A stretch of 64,000 nt of DNA, taken from Pseudomonas sp. Marseille-Q3773. GTDB lineage: Bacteria > Pseudomonadota > Gammaproteobacteria > Pseudomonadales > Pseudomonadaceae. The stretch covers positions 3,162,001 to 3,226,000 of the forward strand of contig NZ_OU745390.1 in assembly GCF_916618955.1 (NCBI RefSeq), in the 5' to 3' direction. Positions 38,609 through 47,731 of the stretch are shown here, in pieces. A program made the translations under genes and the position numbers. Every line of letters starts with the position of its first letter. Position 1 is the stretch's first letter. The notes under the pieces are model-generated. The model had not been told where the DNA came from. It made no database searches and worked only from the letters and a program-made list of their open reading frames with translations.

Positions 38609-38836
38609 TCAGGCGACAGGCCCCGGAGGCGGTTCGTCAGGCAGGGTCGGCTCGCCCGGCTCCATGGGCGGGGTTTCGCCCGGCTCCGGCGGCTGTGGTG
38701 TATCGGGGTCAGGCTGGTGGGGCACGCCCCCCGCCTGCATCGGCAGCGGGTGCGCCAGCAGTGACCAGGACAACAACCCCACATGGTTGGGCTGCAGAAC
38801 TGCCAGCTTGGCACTGATTGCGGGATGGAGTTTCAT
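38609..38836 (-). CDS. Small Pro-rich hypothetical protein
   Basis: A 75-residue protein with a helical-looking first half (MKLHPAISAKLAVLQPNHVG, LLSWSLLAHPLPM) and a Pro/Glu/Gly-rich second half (DPDTPQPPEPGETPPMEPGE, then PTLPDEPPPGP). AGGAG lies 6 nt before the ATG at 38836, which argues that it is real. No family or function recognised; it is convergent with pdeM and ends 6 bp from it. Confidence 0.6.
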   Translation of the reverse strand: MKLHPAISAKLAVLQPNHVGLLSWSLLAHPLPMQAGGVPHQPDPDTPQPPEPGETPPMEPGEPTLPDEPPPGPVA

Positions 38837-38929
38837 TGGCTGCTCCTGACAAGGCCGCTGCGCATCATGCGCATCGGCATTACCCTGTTGGAGTGCCAAA
38901 GGCGCGGGTAATTCCCCGCGCCCGTCGGC

Positions 38930-39496
38930 TCAGGTGCGCGGCAGGGTGACGCCACGCTGGCCCTGGTACTTGCCGCCGCGGTCCTTGTACGACACTTCAC
39001 ATTCTTCGTCGGACTGCAGGAACAGCATCTGCGCCACGCCTTCATTGGCGTAGATCTTCGCCGGCAGCGTGGTGGTGTTGGAGAACTCCAGGGTCACGTG
39101 GCCTTCCCACTCGGGCTCCAGCGGGGTGACGTTGACGATGATGCCGCACCGGGCGTAGGTGCTTTTGCCCAGGCAGATGGTCAGCACGTCGCGTGGAATG
39201 CGGAAGTACTCGACGGTGCGCGCCAGGGCGAACGAGTTCGGCGGAATGATGCAGACGTCGCTCTTGATGTCGACGAAGCTACCGGCATCGAAGTTCTTAG
39301 GGTCGACGGTGGCCGAATTGATGTTGGTGAACACCTTGAATTCGTCGGCGCAGCGTACGTCGTAGCCGTAGCTGGAGACGCCGAAGGAAATCACCCGGTT
39401 GTCCTGCTCGCCGCGCACCTGGCGCTCGACGAACGGTTCGATCATGCCGTGTTCCTGCGCCATGCGGCGAATCCACTTGTCCGATTTGATGCTCAT
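38930..39496 (-). CDS. dcd: dCTP deaminase
   Basis: A 188-residue enzyme deaminating dCTP to dUTP, the first step of dTMP supply in this lineage. Start [20 protein letters not shown] is typical; [36 protein letters not shown] and [11 protein letters not shown] (catalytic Glu region) and the C-terminal [20 protein letters not shown] tail that closes the site are all present. Longer frame upstream is rejected because the family begins at this Met. Confidence 0.95.
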   Translation of the reverse strand: MSIKSDKWIRRMAQEHGMIEPFVERQVRGEQDNRVISFGVSSYGYDVRCADEFKVFTNINSATVDPKNFDAGSFVDIKSDVCIIPPNSFALARTVEYFRIPRDVLTICLGKSTYARCGIIVNVTPLEPEWEGHVTLEFSNTTTLPAKIYANEGVAQMLFLQSDEECEVSYKDRGGKYQGQRGVTLPRT

Positions 39497-39825
39497 GGCG
39501 GGGTGTCCTAGAAGAGTTGCGAGGGGGAAAAACCAGACGCGCATCTTACCGGTCCCTGCGCCCAGGTTAAAGTTCCATGCCTCATCCCGCGCCGGGCGGG
39601 GGTTCGCGCCGCCGTCGATCCGAATTCGCCTAAAGCGTCTTCTGACCATTGGCAGGTTGCGGAAAGTGGGGTAAGGTGACGCCACTGTGCTGCACGTGAC
39701 ACCGAGAATCTCTAGTTTGATGCACGATCCTGATCGGCCCATCGCTGAATTTTCTGCTCTCTTTGCGCTCAGTCCCGGGCAGGGTTTTTCCTGACCGTTA
39801 TCAAATTGTCCAAGGAGACAGAAAA
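39497..39825. other. Intergenic region between dcd and the cold-shock gene
   Basis: About 330 bp with divergent promoters. The part nearest the cold-shock gene (about 39720-39825) is AT-richer with a long untranslated leader, as is common for thermally controlled csp genes, and ends with AAGGAG before the ATG. I see no convincing cold-box sequence, RNA gene or strong -10/-35 pair. Confidence 0.4.
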
Positions 39826-40035
39826 ATGTCCAACCGTCAATCCGGTGTTGTTAAGTGGTTCAACGATGAGAAAGGCTACGGCTTCATCACCCCTCAGTCG
39901 GGCGATGACCTGTTCGTGCACTTCAAAGCCATCCAAGCTGACGGCTTCAAAACCCTGAAAGAAGGCCAGGCTGTTACTTTCGTCGCTACTCGCGGCCAGA
40001 AAGGCATGCAGGCTGAAGAAGTTCAGATCGCCTAA
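39826..40035 (+). CDS. Cold-shock domain protein (CspA family)
   Basis: A 69-residue single-domain nucleic-acid chaperone. RNP1 (KGYGFITP) and RNP2 (DLFVHFKAI) are present, and the start [20 protein letters not shown] is typical. It binds single-stranded RNA/DNA and melts mRNA structure. AAGGAG is 8 nt before the ATG. Codon use looks highly biased, as expected of an abundant protein. Closed by a strong terminator. Which of the several pseudomonad Csp paralogues it is cannot be told, so no symbol is given. Confidence 0.94.
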   Translation: MSNRQSGVVKWFNDEKGYGFITPQSGDDLFVHFKAIQADGFKTLKEGQAVTFVATRGQKGMQAEEVQIA

Positions 40036-40059
40036 GTCGATCGAGCTTTTTAGCTTTCA

Positions 40060-40088
40060 AAAAAACCCGCCTTCCGGCGGGTTTTTTT
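40060..40088 (+). terminator. Terminator of the cold-shock gene
   Basis: Stem AACCCGCC / GGCGGGTT, loop TTCC, flanked by a run of A on the left and seven T on the right. It probably works in both directions, since apbC converges from the other side. Confidence 0.93.
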
Positions 40089-40132
40089 ATGCCTGAAAGA
40101 ATGACCGAGGCGCCTGGCCTCGGCCTGGCAGG

Positions 40133-41227
40133 TCAATCCTCGCTGATGGTAATGCTCGGCATCGCCGGCGCAGCCGCCTCCTGCAGCACGATCCGCGCCC
40201 CTACCTGGCGCGCCAGCTCCTGGTAGACCATGGCGATCTGGCTTTCCGGTTCGGCGATGGCGGTCGGCTTGCCATTGTCGGCCTGTTCGCGGATGAGCAT
40301 CGACAGCGGCAACGAGGCCAGCAGGTCGACACCATACTGGCTGGCCAGCTTTTCGCCACCGCCTTCACCGAACAGGTGCTCGGCGTGGCCACAGTTCGAG
40401 CAGATGTGCACGGCCATGTTTTCCACCACGCCCAGCACCGGAATATTGACCTTGCGGAACATCTCCACGCCCTTCCTGGCATCCAGCAGGGCCAGGTCCT
40501 GCGGGGTGGTGACGATGACCGAGCCTGCCACCGGCACCTTCTGCGCCAGGGTCAGCTGGATGTCACCGGTACCCGGCGGCATGTCGATCACCAGGTAGTC
40601 CAGGTCGTCCCAGGCGGTCTGGGTCACCAGCTGCAGCAGCGCACCGGAAACCATCGGCCCGCGCCAGACCATCGGCGTGTTGTCGTCGGTGAGAAACGCC
40701 ATGGACATGACTTCCACGCCATGCGCCTTGATCGGCACGAACCACTTCTGGTCACGGATCTGCGGGCGGGTGCCTTCGGCGATACCGAACATCACGCCTT
40801 GGCTGGGGCCGTAGATGTCGGCATCGAGAATACCCACCCGCGCACCTTCGCGGGCCAGAGCCAGGGCCAGGTTGGCCGCGGTGGTCGACTTGCCCACCCC
40901 ACCCTTGCCCGAAGCCACGGCGATGATGTTCTTGACGTTGGCCATGGCCGGCACCTGAGCCTGGGCCTTGTGTGCGGCGACCACGCAGTCGATCGACACC
41001 TGGGCACTGCTGACGCCCTCGAGGTTGCCGATGGCGGTCTGCAGCACCTGGGCCCAGCCATTCTTGAACAGCCCTGCGGCATAACCCAACTGCAACTGCA
41101 CGCTGACCTGCCCGCCCTGGATATCGATGGCGCGCACGCAGCCGGCGCTGACCGGGTCCTGGTTCAGGTAGGGGTCGGTGTACTGGCGAAGCACGCCTTC
41201 GACGGCGGCACGGGTGACGGCACTCAT
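40133..41227 (-). CDS. apbC: Iron-sulfur cluster carrier protein ApbC/Mrp
   Basis: A 364-residue P-loop ATPase that carries and transfers [4Fe-4S] clusters. N-terminal DUF59/MIP18-like domain (first 95 residues), then the deviant Walker A GKGGVGKSTTAANLALAL, DADIYGPSQ, VIDMPPGTGDIQLTL and the cluster-binding CxxC in HICSNCGHAEHLFG. GGGAG lies 5 nt before the chosen ATG. Divergent from metG, as in other gamma-proteobacteria. Confidence 0.95.
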   Translation of the reverse strand: MSAVTRAAVEGVLRQYTDPYLNQDPVSAGCVRAIDIQGGQVSVQLQLGYAAGLFKNGWAQVLQTAIGNLEGVSSAQVSIDCVVAAHKAQAQVPAMANVKNIIAVASGKGGVGKSTTAANLALALAREGARVGILDADIYGPSQGVMFGIAEGTRPQIRDQKWFVPIKAHGVEVMSMAFLTDDNTPMVWRGPMVSGALLQLVTQTAWDDLDYLVIDMPPGTGDIQLTLAQKVPVAGSVIVTTPQDLALLDARKGVEMFRKVNIPVLGVVENMAVHICSNCGHAEHLFGEGGGEKLASQYGVDLLASLPLSMLIREQADNGKPTAIAEPESQIAMVYQELARQVGARIVLQEAAAPAMPSITISED

Positions 41228-41385
41228 GGAGACTCCCATTGGCAAACTGAATGTCAAACAGGCGCCTATCCTAACCCGTCAATCGTCAGCAGATGTGCAT
41301 GCGGGGTGAAATATCTTCGCCAGCCCTTTATAGTGGCCGATCAACCTCATTTTTACCCCGTCGCCAGATAAGTAGCCGAGCCACC

Positions 41386-43425
41386 ATGTCCGAGCCACGT
41401 CAGATTCTCGTCACCAGCGCCTTGCCCTATGCCAACGGATCGATCCACCTTGGCCATATGCTCGAGTACATCCAGACAGACATGTGGGTCCGCTTCCAGA
41501 AGCTGCGTGGCAACCAGTGCATCTATGTCTGCGCCGATGACGCCCACGGTTCGGCCATCATGCTGCGCGCCGAGAAGGAAGGCATCACTCCGGAACAGCT
41601 GATCGCCAACGTCCAGGCCGAGCACAGCAGCGACTTCGCCGACTTCCTGGTCGATTTCGACAACTTCCACTCCACTCACAGCGAAGAAAACCGTGAGCTG
41701 TCGAGCCTGATCTACACGCGTCTGCGTGAAGCCGGGCACATCGCCACCCGCTCGGTGACCCAGTACTTCGACCCGGAAAAGGGCATGTTCCTGGCCGACC
41801 GCTTCATCAAGGGCACTTGCCCCAAGTGTGCGGCCGAAGACCAGTACGGCGACAACTGTGAAAAGTGCGGCGCCACCTACGCACCTACCGAACTGAAGAA
41901 TCCCAAGTCGGCCATCTCCGGCGCCACCCCGGTACTGCGTGATTCCCAGCACTTCTTCTTCAAGCTGCCGGACTTCCAGGCCATGCTGCAGCAGTGGACC
42001 CGCAGCGGCACCCTGCAGGACGCGGTGGCCAACAAGTTGGCCGAATGGCTGGACTCGGGCCTGCAGGAGTGGGACATCTCGCGTGACGCGCCGTATTTCG
42101 GCTTCGAGATCCCGGGCGAGCCGGGCAAGTACTTCTACGTGTGGCTGGATGCACCGATCGGCTACATGGCCAGCTTCAAGAACCTTTGCGCACGCCGCCC
42201 GGAGCTGGACTTCGATGCCTTCTGGAACGAGGGGTCCAAGGCCGAACTGTACCACTTCATCGGCAAGGACATCGTCAACTTCCACGCCCTGTTCTGGCCG
42301 GCCATGCTCGAAGGCGCCGGCTTCCGCAAGCCGACGGCGGTCAATGTCCACGGCTACCTGACGGTGAACGGCGCCAAGATGTCCAAGTCGCGTGGCACCT
42401 TCATCAAGGCCCGCACCTACCTCGACCACCTGCAGCCCGAATACCTGCGTTACTACTACGCAGCCAAGCTGGGCCGTGGCGTCGATGACCTGGACCTGAA
42501 CCTGGAAGACTTCGTGCAGAAGGTCAACTCGGACCTGGTCGGCAAAGTGGTCAACATTGCCAGCCGTTGCGCCGGTTTCATTCACAAGGGCAATGGCGGC
42601 GTGATGGTGGCTGGCGATGCCGCACCGGAGCTGACCGAAGCCTTCCTGGCGGCCGCCCCGTCGATCGCCGAAGCCTATGAAGGCCGCGACTTCGGCCGGG
42701 CCATGCGTGAGATCATGGCGCTGGCCGACCGGGCCAACGCCTGGATCGCCGACAAGGCACCGTGGTCGCTGGCCAAACAGGAAGGCAAGCAGGATGAAGT
42801 GCAGGCCATCTGCGCACAGGGCATCAACCTGTTCCGCCAGCTGGTCATCTTCCTCAAGCCGGTGCTGCCGGTGCTGGCTGCCGACGCCGAGGCCTTCCTC
42901 AATGTGGCTCCGCTGAGCTGGAACGATCACCTGTCGCGCCTGGAAGATCACCAGCTGAACCCGTTCAAAGCACTGATGAGCCGCATCGAACCAGCCAAGG
43001 TCGAAGCCATGGTCGCAGCCAGCAAGGAAGACCTGCTGGCCGCCGAAGCCAAGGCCCCGGCCGGCAACGGCGAACTGGCCAAGGACCCGCTGTCGGCGGA
43101 AATCGAGTTCGATACCTTCGCTGCCGTCGACCTGCGCGTGGCCCTTATCGTCAAGGCCGAAGCCGTACCGGGTGCCGACAAGCTGCTGCAGCTGACCCTG
43201 GACATCGGCGACGAGCGCCGCAACGTGTTCTCGGGCATCAAGTCAGCCTACCCCGACCCATCCAAGCTGGAAGGTCGCCTGACCATGATGGTGGCCAACC
43301 TCAAGCCGCGGAAGATGCGCTTCGGCATCTCCGAGGGCATGGTCATGGCGGCAGGCCCTGGCGGTGAAGAAATCTACCTGCTGAGCCCGGACAGCGGCGC
43401 CAAGCCAGGCCAGCGCATCAAGTAA
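41386..43425 (+). CDS. metG: Methionyl-tRNA synthetase
   Basis: A 679-residue class I aminoacyl-tRNA synthetase. The HIGH box is [12 protein letters not shown] near residue 20, the zinc knuckle [18 protein letters not shown] around 145-165, and the KMSKS box [11 protein letters not shown] near 330. The C-terminal 110 residues form the EMAP-II-like tRNA-binding dimerisation domain ([20 protein letters not shown]). Length fits the long bacterial form. The ATG at 41386 starts the conserved [18 protein letters not shown]. Confidence 0.97.
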   Translation: MSEPRQILVTSALPYANGSIHLGHMLEYIQTDMWVRFQKLRGNQCIYVCADDAHGSAIMLRAEKEGITPEQLIANVQAEHSSDFADFLVDFDNFHSTHSEENRELSSLIYTRLREAGHIATRSVTQYFDPEKGMFLADRFIKGTCPKCAAEDQYGDNCEKCGATYAPTELKNPKSAISGATPVLRDSQHFFFKLPDFQAMLQQWTRSGTLQDAVANKLAEWLDSGLQEWDISRDAPYFGFEIPGEPGKYFYVWLDAPIGYMASFKNLCARRPELDFDAFWNEGSKAELYHFIGKDIVNFHALFWPAMLEGAGFRKPTAVNVHGYLTVNGAKMSKSRGTFIKARTYLDHLQPEYLRYYYAAKLGRGVDDLDLNLEDFVQKVNSDLVGKVVNIASRCAGFIHKGNGGVMVAGDAAPELTEAFLAAAPSIAEAYEGRDFGRAMREIMALADRANAWIADKAPWSLAKQEGKQDEVQAICAQGINLFRQLVIFLKPVLPVLAADAEAFLNVAPLSWNDHLSRLEDHQLNPFKALMSRIEPAKVEAMVAASKEDLLAAEAKAPAGNGELAKDPLSAEIEFDTFAAVDLRVALIVKAEAVPGADKLLQLTLDIGDERRNVFSGIKSAYPDPSKLEGRLTMMVANLKPRKMRFGISEGMVMAAGPGGEEIYLLSPDSGAKPGQRIK

Positions 43426-43436
43426 CCGGCCCTGTC

Positions 43437-43460
43437 GGGGGCTGCTGCGCAGCCCCCTTC
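43437..43460 (+). terminator. Hairpin after metG
   Basis: Perfect 9-bp stem GGGGGCTGC / GCAGCCCCC with a TGC loop, followed by TTC. It uses the REP core sequence and probably terminates metG ahead of the rnf genes. Confidence 0.72.
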
Positions 43461-43505
43461 TACCAAAGCCGGACAATCGCCGCGATTCCCGGCTATCGTC
43501 ATGTC

Positions 43506-44039
43506 ATGAGCGATTACCTTCTGGTCCTGACCAGTGCCGCGCTGGTCAATCACCTGTGCCTGTCACCACCGCCGGGCCCCAGGCTGCACCTGCATGTACA
43601 TGGCCTTGCCTGCGCGCTATGCATCGCACTGGGAGTAGTCGGCGCAAGGCTCGCGATGCCCCTGCTGGCCGAAGACCTTGAGCTGTTCCTGCTGTTGCCC
43701 TGGCTGGCACTGCTCGCCTGGGGGGTGCCATGGCTACTGGCACGCTGGCAACCCGCCTGGCCAGTGGCGCAGCTCCCCGCACTGCTGTCGGGCAATGTGG
43801 TGGTGCTCGGGCTGGTGCTGCAACAGGCAAGCGCCGAATACACAGTGTTTGCCACCTTGCTGCAGGGGCTGCTGGCCGGCGGCAGCTTCTGGCTGGCACT
43901 CGTGTTGTTCGCCGACCTGCGCCAGCGCTGCACCCATGCCGATATCCCTGGCGTACTGCGCGGCCTGCCTGTCGAACTGCTCGCTGCCGGGATAATGACC
44001 CTGGCGTTTTCTGGCTTCAACGGGTTGTTCAACCAATGA
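43506..44039 (+). CDS. rnfA: RnfA-like membrane subunit (divergent)
   Basis: A 177-residue membrane protein. The ends match RnfA/RsxA (MSDYLLVLTSAALVNHLCLS; PVELLAAGIMTLAFSGFNGL) and about six helices are visible. The two Cys that in known RnfA proteins help bind the intramembrane [2Fe-2S] cluster are altered: the LGLCPF region is shortened to LCLSPPPG, and the TNCAVLG position reads SGNVVVLG, without Cys. First of four overlapping genes (rnfA, D, G, E) upstream of nth; overlaps rnfD by 4 bp. Confidence 0.8.
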   Translation: MSDYLLVLTSAALVNHLCLSPPPGPRLHLHVHGLACALCIALGVVGARLAMPLLAEDLELFLLLPWLALLAWGVPWLLARWQPAWPVAQLPALLSGNVVVLGLVLQQASAEYTVFATLLQGLLAGGSFWLALVLFADLRQRCTHADIPGVLRGLPVELLAAGIMTLAFSGFNGLFNQ

Positions 44040-45010
44040 GCGTCAGGCCTGATCCGCGGCTGCGCACCAGCATGAACCTGGTGTTGCTGGCCTGCGTACC
44101 GGGCCTGCTGGTTCTGGCATGGCTGCACGGCTGGGGGCTGCTGCTCAATATCTTGCTGTGTGCCGGTGCTGCACTGCTGTGCGAAGCACTGCTGCTGTTG
44201 CTGCGTGGGCAACCGCCGGGCACGACGCTGAACGACAGCAGCGCTCTGGTGACTGCCGTACTGCTGGCCGCCGCCCTGCCCACCCTGGCGCCTTGGTGGC
44301 TACCGGTGACCGCGGCCAGCGTGGCCATCGGTATCGGCAAACAGGCCTTCGGCGGGGTCGGACGCAACCTGTTCAACCCGGCCATGGTCGGCTATGCCTT
44401 CGTGCTGCTGAGCTTCCCGCTGCAAATGAACCATTGGCCAGGACCGGCACCCGGTCTGCTTGACACCTTGCAACAGGTATTCGCCGGTGGCGACCAGATC
44501 GATGCCTGGGCCCGGCCCACACTGCTCGACGGCCTGCGCCACAACCGCAGCCTGACCGTCGACGAGCTGTTCGCCAGCCACCCGGGATTCGGCAGCATGG
44601 GTGGGCGCGGCAACGAATGGGTAAACCTGGCGTTCCTGCTCGGCGGCCTGTTCCTGCTGCTGCGCAAGGTAATCAGCTGGCATGCGCCGATCGGCCTGCT
44701 GGCAGGCCTGTTTCTGTTCAGCCTGCTGGCCTGGAACGGGTCGGGCTCGGACTCCAACGGTTCCCCCTTGCTGCACCTGTTGTCCGGCTCGACCATGATG
44801 GCAGCGTTCTTCATCGCCACCGAACCAGTGTCCGGCCCACGGCATGAGCGGGCCAGACTGCTGTTCGGCGTCGGCGCGGGCGTGTTGATCTACCTGATTC
44901 GCACTTGGGGCAGCTATCCGGATGGCACGGCGTTCGCCATTCTGCTGATGAACCTTCTGGTGCCGAGCCTCGAGCGCCTGGCGACGCAACGCCAGCAGGC
45001 TGCCCCATGA
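44036..45010 (+). CDS. rnfD: RnfD-like membrane flavoprotein subunit
   Basis: A 324-residue membrane protein of the RnfD/NqrB family. Family features: GKQAFGGVGRNLFNPAMVGY, and GSTMMAAFFIATEPVSGP in the C-terminal half. The site that normally carries covalent FMN (D-x-x-S/T-G-A-T) reads DAWARPT (residues 156-162): the Thr is kept but its context is changed. Whether ApbE can still flavinylate it is open. ATGA overlaps on both sides bind it into the operon. Confidence 0.9.
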   Translation: MSVRPDPRLRTSMNLVLLACVPGLLVLAWLHGWGLLLNILLCAGAALLCEALLLLLRGQPPGTTLNDSSALVTAVLLAAALPTLAPWWLPVTAASVAIGIGKQAFGGVGRNLFNPAMVGYAFVLLSFPLQMNHWPGPAPGLLDTLQQVFAGGDQIDAWARPTLLDGLRHNRSLTVDELFASHPGFGSMGGRGNEWVNLAFLLGGLFLLLRKVISWHAPIGLLAGLFLFSLLAWNGSGSDSNGSPLLHLLSGSTMMAAFFIATEPVSGPRHERARLLFGVGAGVLIYLIRTWGSYPDGTAFAILLMNLLVPSLERLATQRQQAAP

Positions 45011-45609
45011 GTCGCCTGGCCCGTGATGCAGGGCTGTTGCTGCTGGTTGCGGCACTGGCGGTGTCGGTTACCTTGGCCTGGCGACACTGGACCAGCCCGG
45101 CCATCGTCGACGCCGCAAAACAGCTGCAAAGCCGTGAACGGCTGGCGGTGCTGCCTGACGGTAGTTACGACAACCAGCCACTGGACCACCCGCTGCCCAC
45201 GCCCGCCGCACAACGGCCAACCAGCCGTATCCTGGCGGCGTACCGGGCCGAGCTGGCGGGGACCCCGGTCGCCATCATTGTCGTCACCCAGACTCAAGGC
45301 TATGCCGGCCCGATCGTGCTGAGCATCGCCATTGCCACAGACGGTCGACTGATCGGCAGCCAGGTGGTCGAACAACAGGAAAGCCCCGGGCTGGGTGCTC
45401 GCCTGGGGGACCCGCGAGTCAATTGGCTGCAGCAGTTTGCGAATCGGCACTCGGGCAACCATTGGGCACTGCGACGTGATCACGGTGACTTCGACCAGTT
45501 GAGCGGCGCAACCGTGACTTCTCGGGCCGTGATCAGCGCGCTGCAGGAAGCGCTGAGCTATTTCGACGAACAGCGCAGCGTGCTGCTGGAGGGCACCCCA
45601 CATGAATAG
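45007..45609 (+). CDS. rnfG: RnfG-like flavinylated subunit
   Basis: A 200-residue subunit: one N-terminal membrane helix (AGLLLLVAALAVSVTLAW) and a periplasmic FMN-binding domain. The flavinylation motif is intact, DQLSGATVTS (Asp163 to Thr169, the Thr being the FMN attachment site set by ApbE), and GYAGPIVLSIAI and ESPGLGARLGD match RnfG. Overlaps rnfD by 4 bp and rnfE by 8 bp. So at least one redox site in this set appears functional. Confidence 0.92.
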   Translation: MSRLARDAGLLLLVAALAVSVTLAWRHWTSPAIVDAAKQLQSRERLAVLPDGSYDNQPLDHPLPTPAAQRPTSRILAAYRAELAGTPVAIIVVTQTQGYAGPIVLSIAIATDGRLIGSQVVEQQESPGLGARLGDPRVNWLQQFANRHSGNHWALRRDHGDFDQLSGATVTSRAVISALQEALSYFDEQRSVLLEGTPHE

Positions 45610-46126
45610 GTTGCATCTACTGGGTGCGAGCCTGGTGCCGCTGCTGGGTGCCACCCGGACACTGAGCGAAGGCGCTGTCATCGGCGCGTGCGCGGTGCTG
45701 ATGGGCGGCCTGCACCAGTTACTGTTGGCGCCTCTGCGTCACAGGCTGGCTAGCTGGGCGTTCAGGCTGGCCAGCCTGCTGCTGCTGGCGGCCCTGGCCA
45801 GCTGCCTGCAACTGGCGCTGCGAGCATGGTTGCTACCCCTGGCGGTCGCCCTCGGCCACTACCCCGCTCTGCTCTGCCTGCAATGCCTGGCCATCGAACA
45901 CCTGCTGCCCAACCACGGGCGCTGGCGCCTGCTTGCAAGGTACCTTGCCGCGCTGCTTGGCGCCTGCCTGTTGCTCGGTGCCAGCCGGCAATGGCTAGGC
46001 GAAATTGCTGGCCTGCACCTGGCCAGCCTGGCACCCGGTGGTCTGATACTGCTCGGACTGCTGTTGGCCTTGTACAATCGGCTGCGTACAGGCCCTGCCC
46101 ACCCACGTCGTCAAGGAACCCGCTGA
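45602..46126 (+). CDS. rnfE: RnfE-like membrane subunit (divergent)
   Basis: A 174-residue membrane protein, placed where RnfE normally lies (between rnfG and nth). Similarity to RnfE is weak but visible: LLGASLVPLLGATRTLSEGA corresponds to the LLGLCPLLAVT region with the Cys missing, and LLCLQCLAIEHLLPNHG to the VTNCIVVGRAEAF region with one Cys kept. It is shorter than typical RnfE (200 residues or more). Ends 4 bp before nth. Assignment relies on order plus these segments. Confidence 0.65.
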   Translation: MNRLHLLGASLVPLLGATRTLSEGAVIGACAVLMGGLHQLLLAPLRHRLASWAFRLASLLLLAALASCLQLALRAWLLPLAVALGHYPALLCLQCLAIEHLLPNHGRWRLLARYLAALLGACLLLGASRQWLGEIAGLHLASLAPGGLILLGLLLALYNRLRTGPAHPRRQGTR

Positions 46127-46130
46127 TTTC

Positions 46131-46769
46131 ATGAATGCCGCCAAACGCCTGGAGATTTTTCGCAGGCTGCACGAAGACAACCCCGAGCCGAAGACCGAAC
46201 TGGCCTACACCACTCCATTCGAGCTGTTGGTTGCCGTCACCCTGTCCGCGCAAGCCACCGACGTGGGCGTCAACAAGGCCACCGCCCGCCTGTTCCCAGT
46301 CGCCAACACCCCCGAAGCCATCCATGCCCTGGGGGTCGAAGGCCTGAGCGAGTACATCAAGACCATCGGCCTGTATAACAGCAAGGCGAAAAACGTCATC
46401 GAGGCCTGCCGGCTGCTGATCGAGCGCCACGGCAGCCAGGTGCCGCAAACCCGCGAAGCCCTGGAGGCACTGCCCGGGGTGGGCCGCAAGACCGCCAACG
46501 TGGTGCTCAACACCGCGTTTCGCCAGCCGACCATGGCGGTGGACACGCATATCTTCAGGGTCAGCAACCGTACCGGCATCGCGCCGGGCAAGACGGTGCT
46601 GGAGGTGGAAAAAAAGCTCATCAAGTTCGTTCCGAAAGAATACCTGCTCGACGCCCACCACTGGCTGATCCTGCACGGCCGCTATGTGTGCCAGGCCCGC
46701 AAGCCACGGTGCGGCAGCTGCCGGATCGAAGATTTGTGCGAGTACAAGCACAAGACGTCTGATGATTGA
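46131..46769 (+). CDS. nth: Endonuclease III (DNA glycosylase/AP lyase)
   Basis: A 212-residue base-excision repair enzyme removing oxidised pyrimidines. Helix-hairpin-helix LPGVGRKTANVVL with the catalytic Lys near residue 120, the catalytic Asp in VDTHIFRVSNR, and the [4Fe-4S] loop with spacing C-x6-C-x2-C-x5-C (CQARKPRCGSCRIEDLC). Lies 4 bp after the rnfE-like gene, the same linkage as in enterobacteria and P. aeruginosa. Confidence 0.96.
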   Translation: MNAAKRLEIFRRLHEDNPEPKTELAYTTPFELLVAVTLSAQATDVGVNKATARLFPVANTPEAIHALGVEGLSEYIKTIGLYNSKAKNVIEACRLLIERHGSQVPQTREALEALPGVGRKTANVVLNTAFRQPTMAVDTHIFRVSNRTGIAPGKTVLEVEKKLIKFVPKEYLLDAHHWLILHGRYVCQARKPRCGSCRIEDLCEYKHKTSDD

Positions 46770-46873
46770 TTCGATAGGCGAAAACCACCCAGCACGATTG
46801 AAAAAATCTTTTTTACCAGCGTCTGCTTTCTGGTTATAAGGACGGCCAATGGCCCCTTGGCTTGGAGCGACTC

Positions 46874-47050
46874 ATGAGTAGCGATAAAGACGACCTGTCG
46901 ATCGAAGATGATTTTGTTGCCGCAGAGGATGAAGCGGAGCCCGTGGTGGAAATTGCAAAGACCAACCTCAGCAAACGCCGCACCATCGATAACATGCTGG
47001 AAGAAAGACGCCTGCAAAAACAGTTGGCCGATTTCGACTACGACCTGTAG
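46874..47050 (+). CDS. PA3496-family small protein
   Basis: A 58-residue acidic protein; the N-terminal half is Asp/Glu-rich (SSDKDDLSIEDDFVAAEDEA) and the C-terminal half a basic helix with a conserved-looking RRTIDNMLEERRLQKQLADF. It matches the P. aeruginosa PA3496 family, placed downstream of nth there too and described as putatively linked to envelope integrity. GGAG lies 6 nt before the ATG at 46874. Confidence 0.8.
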   Translation: MSSDKDDLSIEDDFVAAEDEAEPVVEIAKTNLSKRRTIDNMLEERRLQKQLADFDYDL

Positions 47051-47072
47051 ACCCCAGACCTTCAGCGCTGGC

Positions 47073-47095
47073 AAAGCCTCCTGGCTGGAGGCTTT
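47073..47095. terminator. Hairpin between the PA3496-family gene and the response regulator gene
   Basis: Perfect 9-bp stem AAAGCCTCC / GGAGGCTTT with a TGGCT loop between convergent genes. Only three T follow, so it is a moderate bidirectional terminator. Confidence 0.7.
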
Positions 47096-47107
47096 ACGGC
47101 CTGGCGA

Positions 47108-47731
47108 TCAATTCAGCCCCTGACGTTGCGCCAGTTCGATCAGGTCGACCAGCGAACGCGCATTCAGCTTTAGCAACAGGCGAGACTTGTAGGTACTGAT
47201 CGTCTTGTTGCTGAGGAACATGCTGTCGGCAATCTCCTTGTTCGAACGCCCTCTTGCCAACTGTTGCAACACTGTCATCTCGCGCGCCGAGAGGCGGTTG
47301 ACCATATCGGCCTCGCTTCCTCCTCCCTTGCCCCGTGATGCATGCAGCGCCTGGTTGGGGAAGTAGCTGTAGCCCGATAACACCGCCTTGATGGCGCTCA
47401 GCAACTCAGTGAGCTCTTGCTGCTTGCACACGTACCCTGCCGCCCCTGCCTGCATGCAACGCATCGAGAAGTTGCCAGGTGCCTGCGATGTCAGCACCAG
47501 CACCTTGCTGCCTGGGCTGAAGGTTGTCATGCGGGCGATCACCTCCAGGCCGTCCAGCTTGGGAATACCGATATCCAGCACCACGATATCCGGTAGGTGT
47601 TGCCGTGTCAGCTGCAGTGCAGCCACGCCGTTGTCAGTCTCCGCGACGACGTCATAACCATGCCGCTCCATCAGCATGCGTACGGCCAGGCGTATGACCG
47701 GGTGATCATCCACGATAAGCACTTTATTCAT
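47108..47731 (-). CDS. LuxR/NarL-type response regulator, orphan
   Basis: A 207-residue two-component regulator. Receiver domain MNKVLIVDDHPVIRLAVRML with acidic pair DD at 9-10 and the phospho-acceptor Asp in PDIVVLDIGIPKLDG; switch Thr in VLVLTSQAP; Lys in GYVCKQQE. The C-terminal helix-turn-helix (LSAREMTVLQQLARGRSNKE, IADSMFLSNKTISTYKSRLL) is of the LuxR/GerE kind. Similar to BvgA/RocA-like regulators. No histidine kinase gene is adjacent, so its partner and targets are unknown. Start at 47731 begins the canonical receiver; upstream Mets are not family-like. Confidence 0.9.
   Translation of the reverse strand: MNKVLIVDDHPVIRLAVRMLMERHGYDVVAETDNGVAALQLTRQHLPDIVVLDIGIPKLDGLEVIARMTTFSPGSKVLVLTSQAPGNFSMRCMQAGAAGYVCKQQELTELLSAIKAVLSGYSYFPNQALHASRGKGGGSEADMVNRLSAREMTVLQQLARGRSNKEIADSMFLSNKTISTYKSRLLLKLNARSLVDLIELAQRQGLN

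Noticed and set aside
43506..44039. Treating the RnfA-like gene as a random hydrophobic frame
   Set aside because: N- and C-terminal segments align with RnfA, and ATGA coupling to rnfD plus order before rnfG and nth support a real gene.
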